DNA of 64,000 nucleotides from the NCBI GenBank assembly GCA_928212115.1, contig CAKMRJ010005523.1:109839332-109903331 (forward strand), given 5' to 3'. Source of the stretch: Lactuca virosa (taxonomy: Eukaryota; Streptophyta; Magnoliopsida; Asterales; Asteraceae). Under the pieces are notes generated by a model, which saw only the letters and a list, made by a program, of their open reading frames with translations, made no database searches and had not been told where the DNA came from. The stretch's first letter is position 1; every line of letters starts with the position of its first letter. The translations under genes were made by a program, and so were the position numbers. Of the stretch, positions 24,534 to 36,454 are shown piece after piece.

Positions 24534-25789
24534 TGGTAACATCCTAAGTTTTGTCATTTGTAGTCCCTGGGGATGGAAGGGTGAAGCCATGAAGAGCCTA
24601 AGGGCTAAATTGTAATTTTGGGATCAGGAGGAGTACGCTGCGCGTACATAAGGGTACGCTGAGCGTACACTTGTGTACGCTGGGCATACTCATAACAGAA
24701 GGAAACCCTAATATCTCGGGTTGGGGGCTATATAAACATCCTTATGGCTCATTTTCTCTCCTCCTTCTCAGCCTCCATCTTCCAGAAACGTCCCCAAACC
24801 CTAGTTCTTGTGTGTGAGAGTGAGTTGGTGGGTATTTTGAGCTCTTGAAGGTGAAGCCATTGCAACAAATAGTTGAAGAAGGAGATTGGCTTGTAGATCT
24901 GACGTTGTGTTGTGCCCTAGAAGCTCCAGAAGGTAAAAAGCTTCAAACTTTATGCTTGTAGGTCATAGATCTAGCCTTTCTAGCATTATGGAACCATTTC
25001 TTGTCCCAAAAACCCCAATATGGTGCATGATGCACTTTGGACGAGATAAGCCGTCCTTTCTGGACCTTGAAGAGGTCTTAAGTGATAAAAATGAGGTCCC
25101 AATGGCTTAAGATGTCCCATGCATGTAGTAGAAGGGTCTTAATGGATTAAGACCTTGGATTAAGAGCTTTCTGGACGTCCAAAGTGATAAAGTTCGAGAC
25201 TTTATAGTCCTATGGCACATTTGGTCGATGGATCTGGAGTTTGGGCTTAAGTGCTTAAGCCATTAAGCAGTTATTAGGGTTTTGGTGAAACCCAACGTAA
25301 ATCCAGTACACCCAACGTACTAGGTCAACCACCCCGATGGTGGTCAACATCTGGACGAGTACGCCCCGCGTACCAGAGGAGTACGCCCCGCGTACGTCTT
25401 CTGTTGGGCCTTTGACAATTGGGCTTCGGGTTTTGGGCTGTTTATGGACTAGTTGGATTTGGGCCTTTGCAGGACTTTATGAATATTATGTTTTGGGCCA
25501 ACTTTTGATAATGGATCTTGAAGTGAGGCCCAATTAGGGAGTTGGGCCCAATTTGGTAAATTGGGCCAATAATGGGTGTTGCTTAAGGGCTTTCAAGGTT
25601 ATGGAATTGGCATTAGGCCTTGGCCCAATAAAGAGAATGGGTATGATGGACTGTTTGGACCCCTAGTCAAGATTGTTATGTTATGTAATGACTTGGTATT
25701 ATTATGTGATAGTTCGGGATTTCCAGTGAGTTAGCGGTTCGGCAGTTCGGTTCTTCAGTTCAGATCGGCATTGCGAGGTGAGTTATCCT
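24534..25789 (+). repeat. G1 3' LTR, left part
   Basis: Starts tggtaacatcc, one base longer than the 5' LTR start, and runs parallel to 18242-19514. It stops at atcct (25785-25789), where element C is inserted; the 5' LTR reads straight through this point (ggtatcctcactatatc at about 19507). It lacks the 28-bp palindrome of the 5' LTR but has an extra GTACGCCCCGCGTAC unit at about 25358-25396. Confidence 0.9.
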
Positions 25790-26576
25790 TGTTGGATAAG
25801 GTGTCTAAGTCCATAACTATATTTAGTATGTACTTGACCCGGCTTGGCATGGTCCATTTGGGTTGCATCTTCATCACCACTGTTGGATAGACAAAATGAG
25901 AAAAATGACACTTACAATTTGCTAATATATTGTAAGTTCTAATATATTAATATGAAATCATATTATTTAATTAGTATTGACGAAGAATTAATTTGGAATT
26001 AATTTTTTGATCAAAAAGAGACTAATTAAATATATGGGGATTGATTTGTAAACCATTCATTTTTGTATAGTGGGCTTATGGTTCATGATTCACTAGATTG
26101 GGCTAGGACCCATTGGGTGCTCCATGGATGCTCCATGGAGATTATAACCCATGGATCATGGGGGAAATGAAAAGCCATGCACATTAGGGTTTACATAGTG
26201 TAACCCTACATGTGACACACTATATAAAGAGCTCCATAGCTAGCAAAATGGGCCACTATTACAAGACAAGGAGGGCTAGCCAATTTTGTGATCAAAGTGT
26301 TCTTCTCTCAAGTTATTCCAAGAGTTGTAGGTGTTGTGTGAAACATTTGAGGCATCACATTTGGGGTGCTAGGCTCACAAGGTCTTAAGGAATCCAAGCT
26401 ACAAGAAAATGTATGTCATTCTACTAGTTTTTATATTACAAGTACCCCATGCCATGCTAGTTAGGATGTAAACCTTGGAAAATTCTTATTTGCATGAATA
26501 TTAGAGAAAACATAGATCCAAGGTTTCTAGGGTTGCATGTACACCTTAGGAGTGTTAGAATGCTCAAAACCCATAT
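25790..26576 (+). repeat. Element C 5' LTR (787 bp)
   Basis: Begins TGTTGGATAAGG, with TATA box tatataaa at 26221-26228, and ends ctcaaaacccatat, followed by one base and the primer site. It matches the 3' LTR at 55106-55892 with scattered substitutions. Confidence 0.9.
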
Positions 26577-26577
26577 G

Positions 26578-26589
26578 TGGTATCAGAGC
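26578..26589 (+). other. Element C primer binding site
   Basis: TGGTATCAGAGC, initiator tRNA-Met type. Confidence 0.9.
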
Positions 26590-27303
26590 CTAGGCTTGTT
26601 TTCTTTGTATTTGATGCAAACTGCTTGAAAAAATCGATTTTTCTGCACACTGTTCATTGAACTCGCCGAGTCCATGGGGGGACTCGACGAGTCCAAGAGA
26701 AAATGCATCCTACTCGTCGAGTAGGTTCTTGCACTCGATGAGTAAGAGCCCCTGTGTGCAGAATTTCGAGTTTTGCTGCTAGAAATGGACTAGAATCATT
26801 ACCCTAAACTGTTTTGGACTTGTAAAACCTGTTTTTGATGTGGTAATGATTATGCTAATCCATTTACGATGGTTATTATCAAAATTTTAAGTTTTATATG
26901 TGTTTATATGATTCTTGAAATTGTTGATATGAATGTTTATACTTATGAGTTTTAGAAGATCATAGGAATTATTTGCAAATTGTTTGTTAGTGTAATTCTT
27001 GATCTTGATGCCTATTGATGGAGTCCATAATTTGTCCTCAAGTTATGGATTACCAAAAATCACTTATTTAAATTGTCATTAAAAGAGCCATAGGTTACAT
27101 AAAGTGAAGAGTCTTCATTTTAATAAACCATTAAACTCATAGGTTATGAACATGATTGAATAGTTTCAAAACTTGCCCTCAAGTTTTGGAATTTGTAAAG
27201 TCTTTTAGAAAACTTTAATTCCAAACCCTAGAGTTTTAAAATTTAAAATTCAACCCTTATACTTTATAATATTATAAGTTAATAATATATATATTATATA
27301 TAG

Positions 27304-27335
<32 letters not shown>

Positions 27336-28152
27336 TATATATATTATATATATGTATGTATGTATGTATAAGAGCAAGTCAGTTTTACCGTTAGTAGGCA
27401 TCATTCACGAAGCCGGTCTATAAGGGGGGTATAAGGTTGTTGCCAATAAAATGGCAGCTTAATGTGTGTGCACTCTCACCCACCGCTTCCTTGACTGGTG
27501 GAGGGTCGTTAGCCGAACGGGTAGGACAAGGACTATAATTCTCATTAAAAGTATAATGAAATATACAAAAGTAACTAAACCTTTTATAAATTCCCAATCT
27601 TAGTTACTTGAGGAAAATGTGAAATTGGTGCTATCCCATGAAATTACATTTTGTACATTACCAAGTCGTTGGTGGAGCGTGTGTGGGTAACCAGCACACT
27701 AACATGGACTAGTAAGAGTGGCAAAGGGTGACTTAATATTTATCATAGATCGGTGGAGCGCATGTGGGTAACCGAAACATCGATTAGGTGATAAAGATTA
27801 AGGGTACCAAGTAAATTTGCATGGTTATTCACACCTTGTTTGTGATCCTCGGCATCCCAGTCACAAATTTGAGAGGGCACAATCGAGATTTAAACATGCC
27901 ATTGAAAAGTTCAATGAATCTCAAAAGAATATAGGAGTTTCTATCCAATTAAAACCTAATAATTTTATTTCCTTTTTCATGGTGGAAATTGGTGAATCGT
28001 CATTCACCTACCTTCAAATATTTTATAGCTTGGATTAAGGCATCCCTATTCCAAGTTATAAAGTATTGTGTTGGGTCCTAGCCTTAATATCACATTTGGG
28101 TGTCTTATTAAGGATTCTATATCTAATCTAAACTTGTCTTTCTTCTTTTCAG
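26590..28152 (+). other. Element C 5' leader
   Basis: A long untranslated leader. At 26660-26745 it holds four ACTCGNCGAGT-type motifs. A (TA)n tract lies at about 27286-27352 and a short (TATG)n after it. The stretch 27400-28152 is shared with the leader of element B, including an open frame at about 27817-28038 (HGYSHLVCDPRHPSHK) whose counterpart in B reads HGYPRLVCDPRHPSHK. It ends with a pyrimidine-rich tract and CAG directly before the gag ATG, so a leader intron is possible. Confidence 0.6.
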
Positions 28153-28983
28153 ATGTCTTCCAACAATGCTGCTTCTGGCTCAATCCCTACCGGCTCCTTC
28201 TCTCTCATGAACCTTTGTGGGAGAGTCATCTTTGATGGTTCCAACTTCAATGATTGGATCAGGAACATCAGGATGGTCACTCGTTACGAGGACAAGGAAT
28301 ATGTCCCCGACAAGGAGCTGAAGGAAATTGATGAGTCTACTGCTACTCCAGAGGAGATCGCTGACTTTAGGGCACATGAGAGAGATGCTACCAAGGTGGC
28401 ATGTATCATGTTGGCCACAATGAAAGCTGAACTCCAGAAGTCCTATGAGGACTTTTACCCTTTTTGAAATGCACATGGACGTGATGGACCGCTACCATCA
28501 AAGTGGTCGTAAAGAGAGGTATGAAATCATCTCTTCCATGATAACAACCCGAATGAAGGATGGTGAACCCATCACAGGCCACATGCAGAAAATGCAAAGG
28601 TTTGTGGACCGTTTGCTCAAGTTGAATGTGAACTTCCCCGAGGAGTTGGCTATTGATATCATACCGCACTCCTTACCTCCTTGTTATGATCAATTCCGAA
28701 TGACATATCACATGAACAAGGAGGAGGTCACACTTAGCAAACTTCAAGGGCTCTCGAAGACCGCTGAAACTAGGGGTGGCAACTCTCGACCCAACCCGTA
28801 AACCAACACTGACCCAACCCGAAAATATACGGGTTTGGGTTGAGATTTTTGACCCGCCAACCCATTAACCTGCCAACCCACCAACCCGTTTATTTCATGG
28901 GTTGGGTTGGGTTATCTGTTTGGGTTCGCGGGTCAACCGCCAACCTGTATATAATATATATATATAATATATATATATATATA

Positions 28984-29026
<43 letters not shown>

Positions 29027-29830
29027 TTAAAAAATGATATATTTAACTATTAATTAAATTTGATTTCCATCCGTATTCATAATATTTCATATCATTGTAT
29101 TCCTTCTGTATTCATATGTGACTAATCTGCATTTGCGGTTCATTAATCAGAAAAAGAAAAAATACATGTCGTTATTTTCACGAGTCACAAACGAAGAACA
29201 CATCCATTTTCTATGAATGTTTTTATTTTTCATTTTTATTTGGATGTTATTGATTTTATGAATTTATGTTGAAAACCTTTTTTATGTTAATTACTTTAAT
29301 CATTTTATGAATTTATGTTGAAAAAATCTCATTTTTTAAAAGGTGTTGTTTATTTATTAAACGAGGTTGGGTTAGACTCATTAACTTGTGAACCCGTGAA
29401 CCCATATACTTAAACGGGTTATATGGGTTGGGTTGGGTTGAGGTTTCCAACCCACCAACCCGTGACCCGCCAACCCGTCAACCCATATATTATATGGGTT
29501 GGGTTGAGTTTATGTTTTCTGACCCGCCAACCCGTCAACCCGTGACCCGTTAACCCGAACCCAACCCAATTGCCAGGCCTAGCTGAAATTGGTCTTAAGG
29601 GCAAATCGCTTGTTACTACTTCTACTCCTACCGCCGCCCCTATTCTGGCAATCAGGAAAAGTAGAGGGAAGAAGAGGAAAAACCCTTCGAAGGGTACCAA
29701 GGGAAAGTCTCTTGATGACTCCTCTTCAAGTGGAACCAAAGGTGGTTCTGTCACTCCTTCTTCCAACCCAAAAGAAGCTCAATGCTTCTATTGTCAGGAA
29801 AAGGGGCACTAGAAACGAAGCTGCCCCAAG
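28153..29830 (+). pseudogene. Element C gag (frameshifted, MITE-split)
   Basis: Copia-type capsid protein. The N-terminal part (GRVIFDGSNFNDWIRNIRMV) starts at the ATG after the acceptor-like CAG. A frameshift near 28460 moves it to a second frame, 28445-28770 (RYEIISSMITTRMKDG...IIPHSLPPCYDQF, the UBN2-type core). A MITE at 28771-29581 then splits the gene. The Lys-rich tail and CCHC knuckle (CFYCQEKGH) follow, with TAG at 29810-29812 where the knuckle normally has Trp. Protease follows in the same frame. Confidence 0.85.
28771..29581. mobile_element. hAT-type MITE in element C gag (811 bp)
   Basis: Ends TAGGGGTGGCAA and, at the other side, TTGCCAGGCCTA, imperfect inverted repeats of the hAT type. 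It is flanked by the 8-bp target copies gctgaaac (28763-28770) and gctgaaat (29582-29589), with one mismatch. The interior holds many gggttggg/cccaaccc repeats able to fold, a (TA)n tract at about 28948-29021, and no coding sequence. Removing it joins the gag frame. Confidence 0.85.
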
Positions 29831-29837
29831 TACCTGC

Positions 29838-30084
29838 AAGATGTTAAGGATGGGAAGGTCAAGCCTACCCATGCAGGTATTTACACTATATTGTCTAATA
29901 ACTCATCACATTCTACTTCTTGGGTTCTTGATACAGGTTGTGGTATTCATATATGTTCTGATTTGCATGGCCTAAGAAGAAGTGAGGATGTGGAGCACGG
30001 AAAGATAAACTTGATCATGGGTAATAGAAAAGCTTCACCCGTCACCAAGATTGGAGTTTATTCTTTGTTGCTAAGTGTGGGTTA
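29838..30084 (+). pseudogene. Element C protease region
   Basis: Continuation of the gag-pol frame after the knuckle. It contains STSWVLDTGCGIHICSDL, the copia aspartic-protease active site (D-T-G), at about 29914-29967. The frame closes at 30084 shortly after SLLLSVG. It would cleave the Gag-Pol polyprotein if made. Confidence 0.75.
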
Positions 30085-30145
30085 GTGTTAGATTTGAATA
30101 AGTGTTGTTACTCGTCTGAAATGGAGAAGAATATTATTCCCATAC

Positions 30146-31066
30146 ATGGCTTGTACAAACAATGATTTACTTTTTCATTTGATAATGAAGTTGGTGGTAT
30201 TAATGCTTTTTATAATAATGTTCTTTATTTTTAAAGCATTACCTTGTGATGGTGTATATGAAACTGTGTCGGTTGTAGACAACTTAGGAAATAATGTAAT
30301 ACATATCGATTCTTCTACTAGTTTGGATAAAGCATCCTTGTGGCATTTTCGTCTTGGACATGTTAACAAGAAGCGCATAGGCCAGCTCCAGAAGGCTGAA
30401 GTTTTGGAGTCGTTTTACTTAATGTCAGATGATAGTTGCGAATCTTGTTCGCTTGGAAAAATGACAAAGTCACCCTTCACTGGTACTTGTGCTAGGGGTG
30501 AAGGTTTGTTGGACCTTATACACACAGATGTGTGTGGACCCTTCAGAACGCCACAAGGGATGCTAACCGCTTCTATGTGACTTTTACTGATGATTATAGT
30601 AGATATGGTTATGTCTACTTAATCAAGCATAAGTCAGAAACCTTTGAAAAGTTCAAAGAGTTTAAACAGGAAGTGGAGAATCAGTTGGGCAGGAACATTA
30701 AGATGCTCTGATCCGATCGATGAGGAGAGTATCTTAGTACAGAGTTCCTTGACTATCTTAAGGAATGTGGAATTGTTTCACAATTGAAACCTCCCAGAAC
30801 ACCACAGCTTAATGATGTGGCTGAGAGGCACAATCGAACCTTGTTAGACATGGTTCGTTCCATGATGAGTCGAGCTTCGTTACCAAATCTCATTCTGGGG
30901 GGTATGCCTTAGAGACTGTCGCCCATTATCCTTTAATCTAGTCCCTACCAGAAGTTGCCAAAACACCTCACGAGATGTGGACTGGGAAAGTTCCCAATTT
31001 GGACCACATCAAGATTTGGGGTTGCAAAGCTTTCGTGAGACGTGAGACTCAGGATAAGCTCAAACC
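30146..31066 (+). pseudogene. Element C integrase (multiple stops and frameshifts)
   Basis: The zinc-binding segment reads WHFRLGHVNKKRIG...CESCSLGKM (H-H-C-C), followed by LIHTDVCGPF and FTDDYSRYGYVYL around the catalytic Asp residues and VAERHNRTLLDMVRS near the catalytic Glu. A frameshift near 30566 and stops at about 30709 and 30910 break it. After the RRETQDKLKP-type segment (about 31040-31066) the gene ends abruptly against the duplicated block. The linker to reverse transcriptase, probably about 450 nt, is missing. Confidence 0.8.
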
Positions 31067-32954
31067 TCCAAGTGGGAGATTGTTGGATTAGGTGTCTATG
31101 TCCATAACTATATTTAGTATGTACTTGACCCGGCCTGGCATGGTCCATTTGGGTTGCATCTTCATCACAACTGTTGGATAGACAAAATGATAAAAAGGAC
31201 ACTTACGATTTGTTAATATATTATAAGTTCTAATATATTAATATGAAATCATATTATTTAATTAGTATTGATCAAGACTTAATTTAAATATATGGGGATT
31301 GATTGTGTAAATCATTCATTCTTGTATAGTGGGCTTATGGTTCATGATTCACTAGATTAGGCTAGGACCCATTGGGTGCTCCATGGATGCTCCATGGAGA
31401 TTATAACCCATGGATCATGGGGGAAATGAAAAGCCATGCACATTATGGTTTACATGGTGTAACCCTACATGTGACACACTATATAAAGAGCTCCATAGCT
31501 AGCAAAATCGGCCACTATTATAAGACAAGGAGGGCTAGCCAATTTTGTGATTAAAGTGTTCTTCTCTCAAGTTATTCCAAGAGTTGTAGGTGTTGTGTGA
31601 AACATTTGAGGCATCAGATTTAGGGTGCTAGGCTCACAAGGTCTTAAGGAATCCTAGCTACAAGAAAAGGTATGTCATTCTACTAGTTTTTATATTACAA
31701 GTACCCCATGCCATGCTAGTTAGGATGTAAACCTTGGAAAAATCTTATTTGCATGAATATTAGAGAAAACATAGATCCAAGGTTTCTAGGGTTGCATGTA
31801 CACCTTAGGAGTGTTACAATGCTCAAAACCCATAAATCCTCACTATATCAACATGGTCTAAGGCACCAAGGCCGACCCTTTATCGGATTGTATACTGGTA
31901 TTTGTTTGATATGCTTATTGATCTTTAGATCGCGTCCTGGTAGTTAGGACGGTATTATTTTAGTGACCTGGTTTAGGTCGGTATCCTGGTATATAGGATG
32001 ATGCTATGTTTAGTGACCAGGTTTAGGTCGGTATCCTGGCATATAGGATGATGCTATGTTGGTGACCAGTTAGGTTGGTATCCTGGTTGTAAGATGTTGC
32101 TATGCTATATGATCTGTTAGACCGATTTGTTTGTCTATAGATTGTTATGTGATTATCTGTTATAATGTGCACATGGTTGTTTGATTGGGGGTTGGTTTGA
32201 GGCGGGTCCTGCTTTGTGCTGTAGGCCAACATACCCAGGGCGGACCGGATAGGCTGTAGACCCGGGAGGGCACATAGCCAGGCCGAAGGCCCGACGAGCG
32301 GTCCGGATAGGCTGAAGGCCCCGAGAGGGCAGTCACACTGTAGACTCGAGATGCATGATTGTTCTGTATTTGTTGATATGATATGATTATGGTTATATGA
32401 TGTTGGTATTTTAGGGGTAACTCACTAAGCCTTCGATCTTACCGTTTCAGTTTATGGTTTCAGGTTCAGCGGATGGCCGCGGGAAGGCGAAGGCGTGACC
32501 GTACACTTCCTCGATTGATGAATATGATTTCTGGAACTCTGATGTTTAAACTATTTTGAAACAAGTTTGAATGACATGAATGGGTTTTAAACGAGTTAAA
32601 AGTTTTAAATTGGCTCGAATTTTATGGATGTTACATAAGGATTTTTTTTGAATATGAAATTTCCTATTATTCAATTCTTTTGAGTTTTAATCTATAGTGA
32701 ACAACTTTTTTAGGTTTCTGGTGTGTTTTGAAAATGAATTACAATAATTCTTATGTAGTTCTAAGTAGATTGTCAGTGGAATGTTTTGTGATATTTGGAG
32801 TTTTTTTAGTGTCCCTTACTGTCCTCTTTTTGGAGGTGTTTGTTGTTTTTATCACATTTATGTCTTAAAGTTTTTGAATTTGACAGTGTTTATGTTTGAT
32901 TGGTTATTTGTTTTTCCTGATGCTTAGATGCAGATAAGATGTTCCCGTCAACTT
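31067..32954 (+). repeat. Displaced copy of the right boundary of element C (LTR of C, end of G1, H3 flank)
   Basis: Parallel to 55092-57140: polypurine tract, a C-type LTR (31081-31835, 755 bp, with about 32 bp missing near 31276), TSD atcct, G1 LTR remainder (31841-32635) with a 127-bp internal deletion near 32333, TSD taagg (32636-32640), and about 310 bp of Helitron H3 flank. Homology ends at tcaactt. From there this copy continues into element C reverse transcriptase (acttggaacttgg), while the other copy continues in H3. Scattered substitutions and indels separate the two copies. Confidence 0.8.
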
Positions 32955-33523
32955 GGAACTTGGTTGACAATGTACCGGGTCGTAAGACGGTCGGGTGCAA
33001 ATGGATCTTCAAGAAGAAGATTGACATGGATGGAAATATACACACTTATAAAGTGTGACTGGTTGCGAAGGGCTTTACTCAAACTCCGGGAGTTAACTAT
33101 GATGAGACCTTCTCACCAGTAGCGAAGATTAAGTCTATTAGGGTTTTGCTGGCCATAGCTGCATTTCATGATTATGAAATATGGCAAATGCATGTCAAAA
33201 CCGCTTTCCTTAATGGAAAGTTGGTTGAGGATGTTTACATGAGTCAGCCAGAGGGTTTTGTTGATGCAAAGCACCCTAATAGAGTGTGTAAGCTTGAGAA
33301 ATCCATCTCTGGATTGAAACAAGCATCTCGCAGATGGAATCTTTGTTTCGATGAGAAAGTCAAAGAGTTTGGTTTTTCGAGGAGCGAAGATGAGTCCTGT
33401 GTGTATGTTAAGGCTAGTGGGAGTATAGTTAGCTTTTTGGTATTGTATGTGGATGACATACTACTCATAGGAAATGACATCCCAACCCTGCAGGAATTTA
33501 AGTCCTGGCTTGGGAAGTGTTTC
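32951..33523 (+). pseudogene. Element C reverse transcriptase, N-terminal part
   Basis: Encodes TWNLVDNVPGRKTVGCKWIF, then TGA at 33056-33058 in place of a conserved Arg. It then reads LAIAAFHDYEIWQMHVKTAF, LEKSISGLKQASRRW, and the catalytic box VLYVDDILLIG (YVDD at about 33446-33460). It ends at FKSWLGKCF where G2 is inserted. The gene resumes at 53336. Confidence 0.85.
33519..33523. other. Target-site duplication of G2, left copy (gtttc)
   Basis: gtttc precedes TGTAACATCC. The same five bases follow the last G2 LTR at 53331-53335, and the reverse transcriptase frame continues across one copy. Confidence 0.9.
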
Positions 33524-34578
33524 TGTAACATCCGGATTCCCAGGTATATTATTTTATTATTTTATTTTGGAATTTGTTGAGGGACTCGGCGAGTTGGTGC
33601 TTAGACTGCCGCCGAGTAGGGTCGCGATTTCTTCATCCGGATTAATGACCGGACATCGGCGAGTCCATGAGTGGACTCGGCGAGTCCACGCTGTTTAATG
33701 AAACCCTAATTTTTCCGGGTTGGGACCTATTTAAAAGGCCCTTATGGCCTCATTTGCGGCCATCAACCCCAGAGAGAAACCCTAAGTGATCTAGAGTGCT
33801 TGTGGGAAGGAGAGGAAGGCCAATCTTGAACTTTTTGTGGGTATTTTTGCAAGAAGGAAGTGGTCAAGGCAAGAGGAAGCTGAAGGAGGTGCGGTTTTGG
33901 TGGTTTTTGAGCTCATAGAGATTTATTGAGGTATTATTCTCGGACCTTCTTCAGTTTTTTGGTGTTGATTCTTAGTGTTAGGGTTTCTAACCCTTTTAGA
34001 GGATGATTAAGTGGAGTATTTGGCCCCTTCCTCGAGTTTGTGTTCTGGATCTGGACCCAGGGGGTCCAGAGACCTTAACCCTTGGAGCTTTATGAGTCAT
34101 TGTGGGAGTCATGAGCTTAGAATGTCATTTTTGGGCTAAATCATCATTTGGACCATTTAGATGTTATATGTGTGTCAAGGTCCGAACTTTACGTGATTAT
34201 CATGCTTGGGGAGGCCAAATCTATGATTGTATGGAACAGATCTGACCTCAGAAGTTGTTTTGGAGTTGTGCATGGGCATGAACTCGCCGAGTGCAAAGAA
34301 CAGACTCGGCGAGTAGTATGAAGGTTGCCCGTTAATCACTCAGTGAGTGTACTTTGTCGGTGGGGGAATGACTCGGTGAGTCAGGGAGGGTCAGAGTCTG
34401 AGTTCAAGTTGGAACTCGCCGAGTTGTTCTTTAGACTCGGCGAGTTTTGAGTCGGGGGTGCCCCGCGATTCATGCCAGGTGGAACTCGTCGAGTCAAGAG
34501 AAGTACTCGACGTGCCAAGAGAGGATCTAAGAGAGTCAGTGGACACGTGTAGACTCGCCGAGTCGCCCTAATGCACTC
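33524..34578 (+). repeat. G2 LTR1, truncated
   Basis: Starts TGTAACATCCGGATTCCC. It stops in the middle of the LTR at gcactcga, where LTR5 goes on with cgagtcgggtcaaag. It is joined directly to RNase H sequence. Many single-base indels against LTR5. Confidence 0.9.
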
Positions 34579-36416
34579 GACTTTGTGGTGTACTGTGGTG
34601 TACTGTGACGCATCGATATCGGGGCTGGGAGCGGTGCTAATGCAGAGAGGGCATGTGATAGCATACGCATCGAGGCAGCTGAAGCCTCACGGACGAGGTA
34701 TCCCACCCACGATCTGGAGCTGGGGGCAGTGGTGTTTCGCCCTCAAGATCTGGCGTCATTATCTGTACGGGTTCGGTGTACTAATATCACGGACCACAAG
34801 AGTTTGAAGTACTTGATGGATCACCCAACCTGAATAATGCGTCAGAGGAGATGGTTTGGACGTGGTAAAGGATTACGATTGTGAGATCCTGTACCACCCG
34901 GGCAAGGCTACGTTGTAGCCGATGCCCTGAGTCGCAGGGCGAAGAGTGCCCCTATACGAGACGTATGTATGAGATTGACAGTGATGAATCTGGTGTTGGA
35001 ACACCATTCCGAGGGGCCCAGGCTGAGGCCGTGAGACCGAGAACCGGAAGAGAGAGCGAGTTTGTCGGATATGTATCGGAGTTCGTTACTGATGGTCGAG
35101 GACTTATGACCTTTCAGGGTCGGATTTGGGTACCGTTTGTGGCGGAACGCGTCCATCTTGATGGAGGAGGCGCACCGATCGAGGTTCTCGATCCATCCCG
35201 GGACCACTAAGAGTATTGGACCTGAAAGAGAGTATTGGGGCCCTGTATGAAAAGGGATGTTGCATGGTTCGTTGAGAGGTGTTTGACCTGTCGCAGGGTT
35301 AAGGCCGAGCACCAGAGACCGCATGGTAAGTTGCAGCGCCGTTGGAGGTTCCCGAGTGGAAGTGGGAACAGATTAACCATGGACTTCATCACCAAATTGT
35401 CGAGGACTGCGAGGGGCGTCGATGCAATTTGGGTGATTGTGGATAGGTTGCGAAGAGCGCTCACTTTCTTGCTATCAGTAGAGCTCTTCCGCTGAGAGGT
35501 TGGCAGAGTTGTACGTGAGAGAGGTGGTATCACGGCATGGAGTGCCGATCTCGATCGTCTCAGATCGAGATGTACGTTTCACTTCCCGATTCTGGAAGAA
35601 GTTTCCACGAGAGTTGGGTACGAGACTTGCATTTTAGCACTGCATACCACCCCCAGACAGATGGGGCAGAGTGAGCGGACGATTCAGACGCTCGAGGACA
35701 TGCTCCGGGCAGTGTGTTGGATTTCGGAGGGAGTTGGGACACGTATTTGCCCTTGGCTGAGTTTTCCTATAACAACAGCCATCATTCGAGCATCGGTATG
35801 CCACCCTTTGAGCTGTTGTATGAGGAAGTGTCGGACTCCCATTTGCTGGGGCGAGGTCGGGCAACGTGTGATGGGTAGTACGGAGATTGTGCTTCAGACG
35901 ACCGAGCAGATTCAGCAGGTCAGGCAGAGGTTACTGACAGCTCAGACGTCAGAAGAGTTATGCGGATAGACATCGGTCAGAGCTTGAGTTCCAGGTCGGC
36001 GATTTCGTACTCCTGAAGGTATCTCCCTGGAAAGGGAGTGGATCCGATTCAGGAGAGGGGAAGTTGGGACCTCGTATATTGGTCCTTTCAGGGTGACTGC
36101 CAGGGTGGGCAGGGTAGCGTATCTTTGGGAGCTACCTACAGAGCTGAGCCAGATTCATGACACTTTTCACGTGTCTCGTTTGAGGAAGTGTATCGCTGAT
36201 GAGTCAGCAGTGGTGCCCTTAGAGGATATTCAGGTGGATGCGAGCCTGAATTATGTGGAAGAGACCAGTTGCGGTTGTGGATCGAAAGATCAAGGTTCTG
36301 AGAACAAGGAAGTGCCCTGGTGCAGGTCCGGTGGCAACACCGGAGAGGGTCAGAGTTGACCTGGGAGCCGGAGCGAGAGATGGCGTGAGCAGCATCCAGA
36401 GTTGTTTGCAGAGTGA
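34579..36416 (+). pseudogene. G2 unit 1: RNase H-integrase-chromodomain fragment
   Basis: Corresponds to 49783-51619 of unit 3. Pieces of RNase H (CDASISGLGAVLMQRGHVIA), the H2C2 region (CLTCRRVKAEHQRPHG), the integrase core and the chromodomain-like tail are readable in shifting frames. At least ten single-base insertions or deletions break the frame. There is also a local duplication of gtggtgtact at about 34587-34606. Gag, protease and reverse transcriptase are absent. Confidence 0.85.
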
Positions 36417-36454
36417 GACTTCGAGGGCGAAGTCTGATTTTAATGGGGGAGAAT

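Noticed and set aside
28840..29037. Open frames rich in Tyr and Ile across TA repeats (also 58649-58873 and 60493-60798)
   Set aside because: They are low-complexity translations of (TA)n microsatellites.
25790..31835. Element C as a complete short element ending with the LTR at 31081-31835
   Set aside because: Reverse transcriptase continues after this LTR (32951) and RNase H ends at 54250, followed by a proper 3' region and a 787-bp LTR equal in length to the 5' LTR. The copy at 31081 is 755 bp and carries G1 and H3 flank with it, so it is a displaced duplicate.
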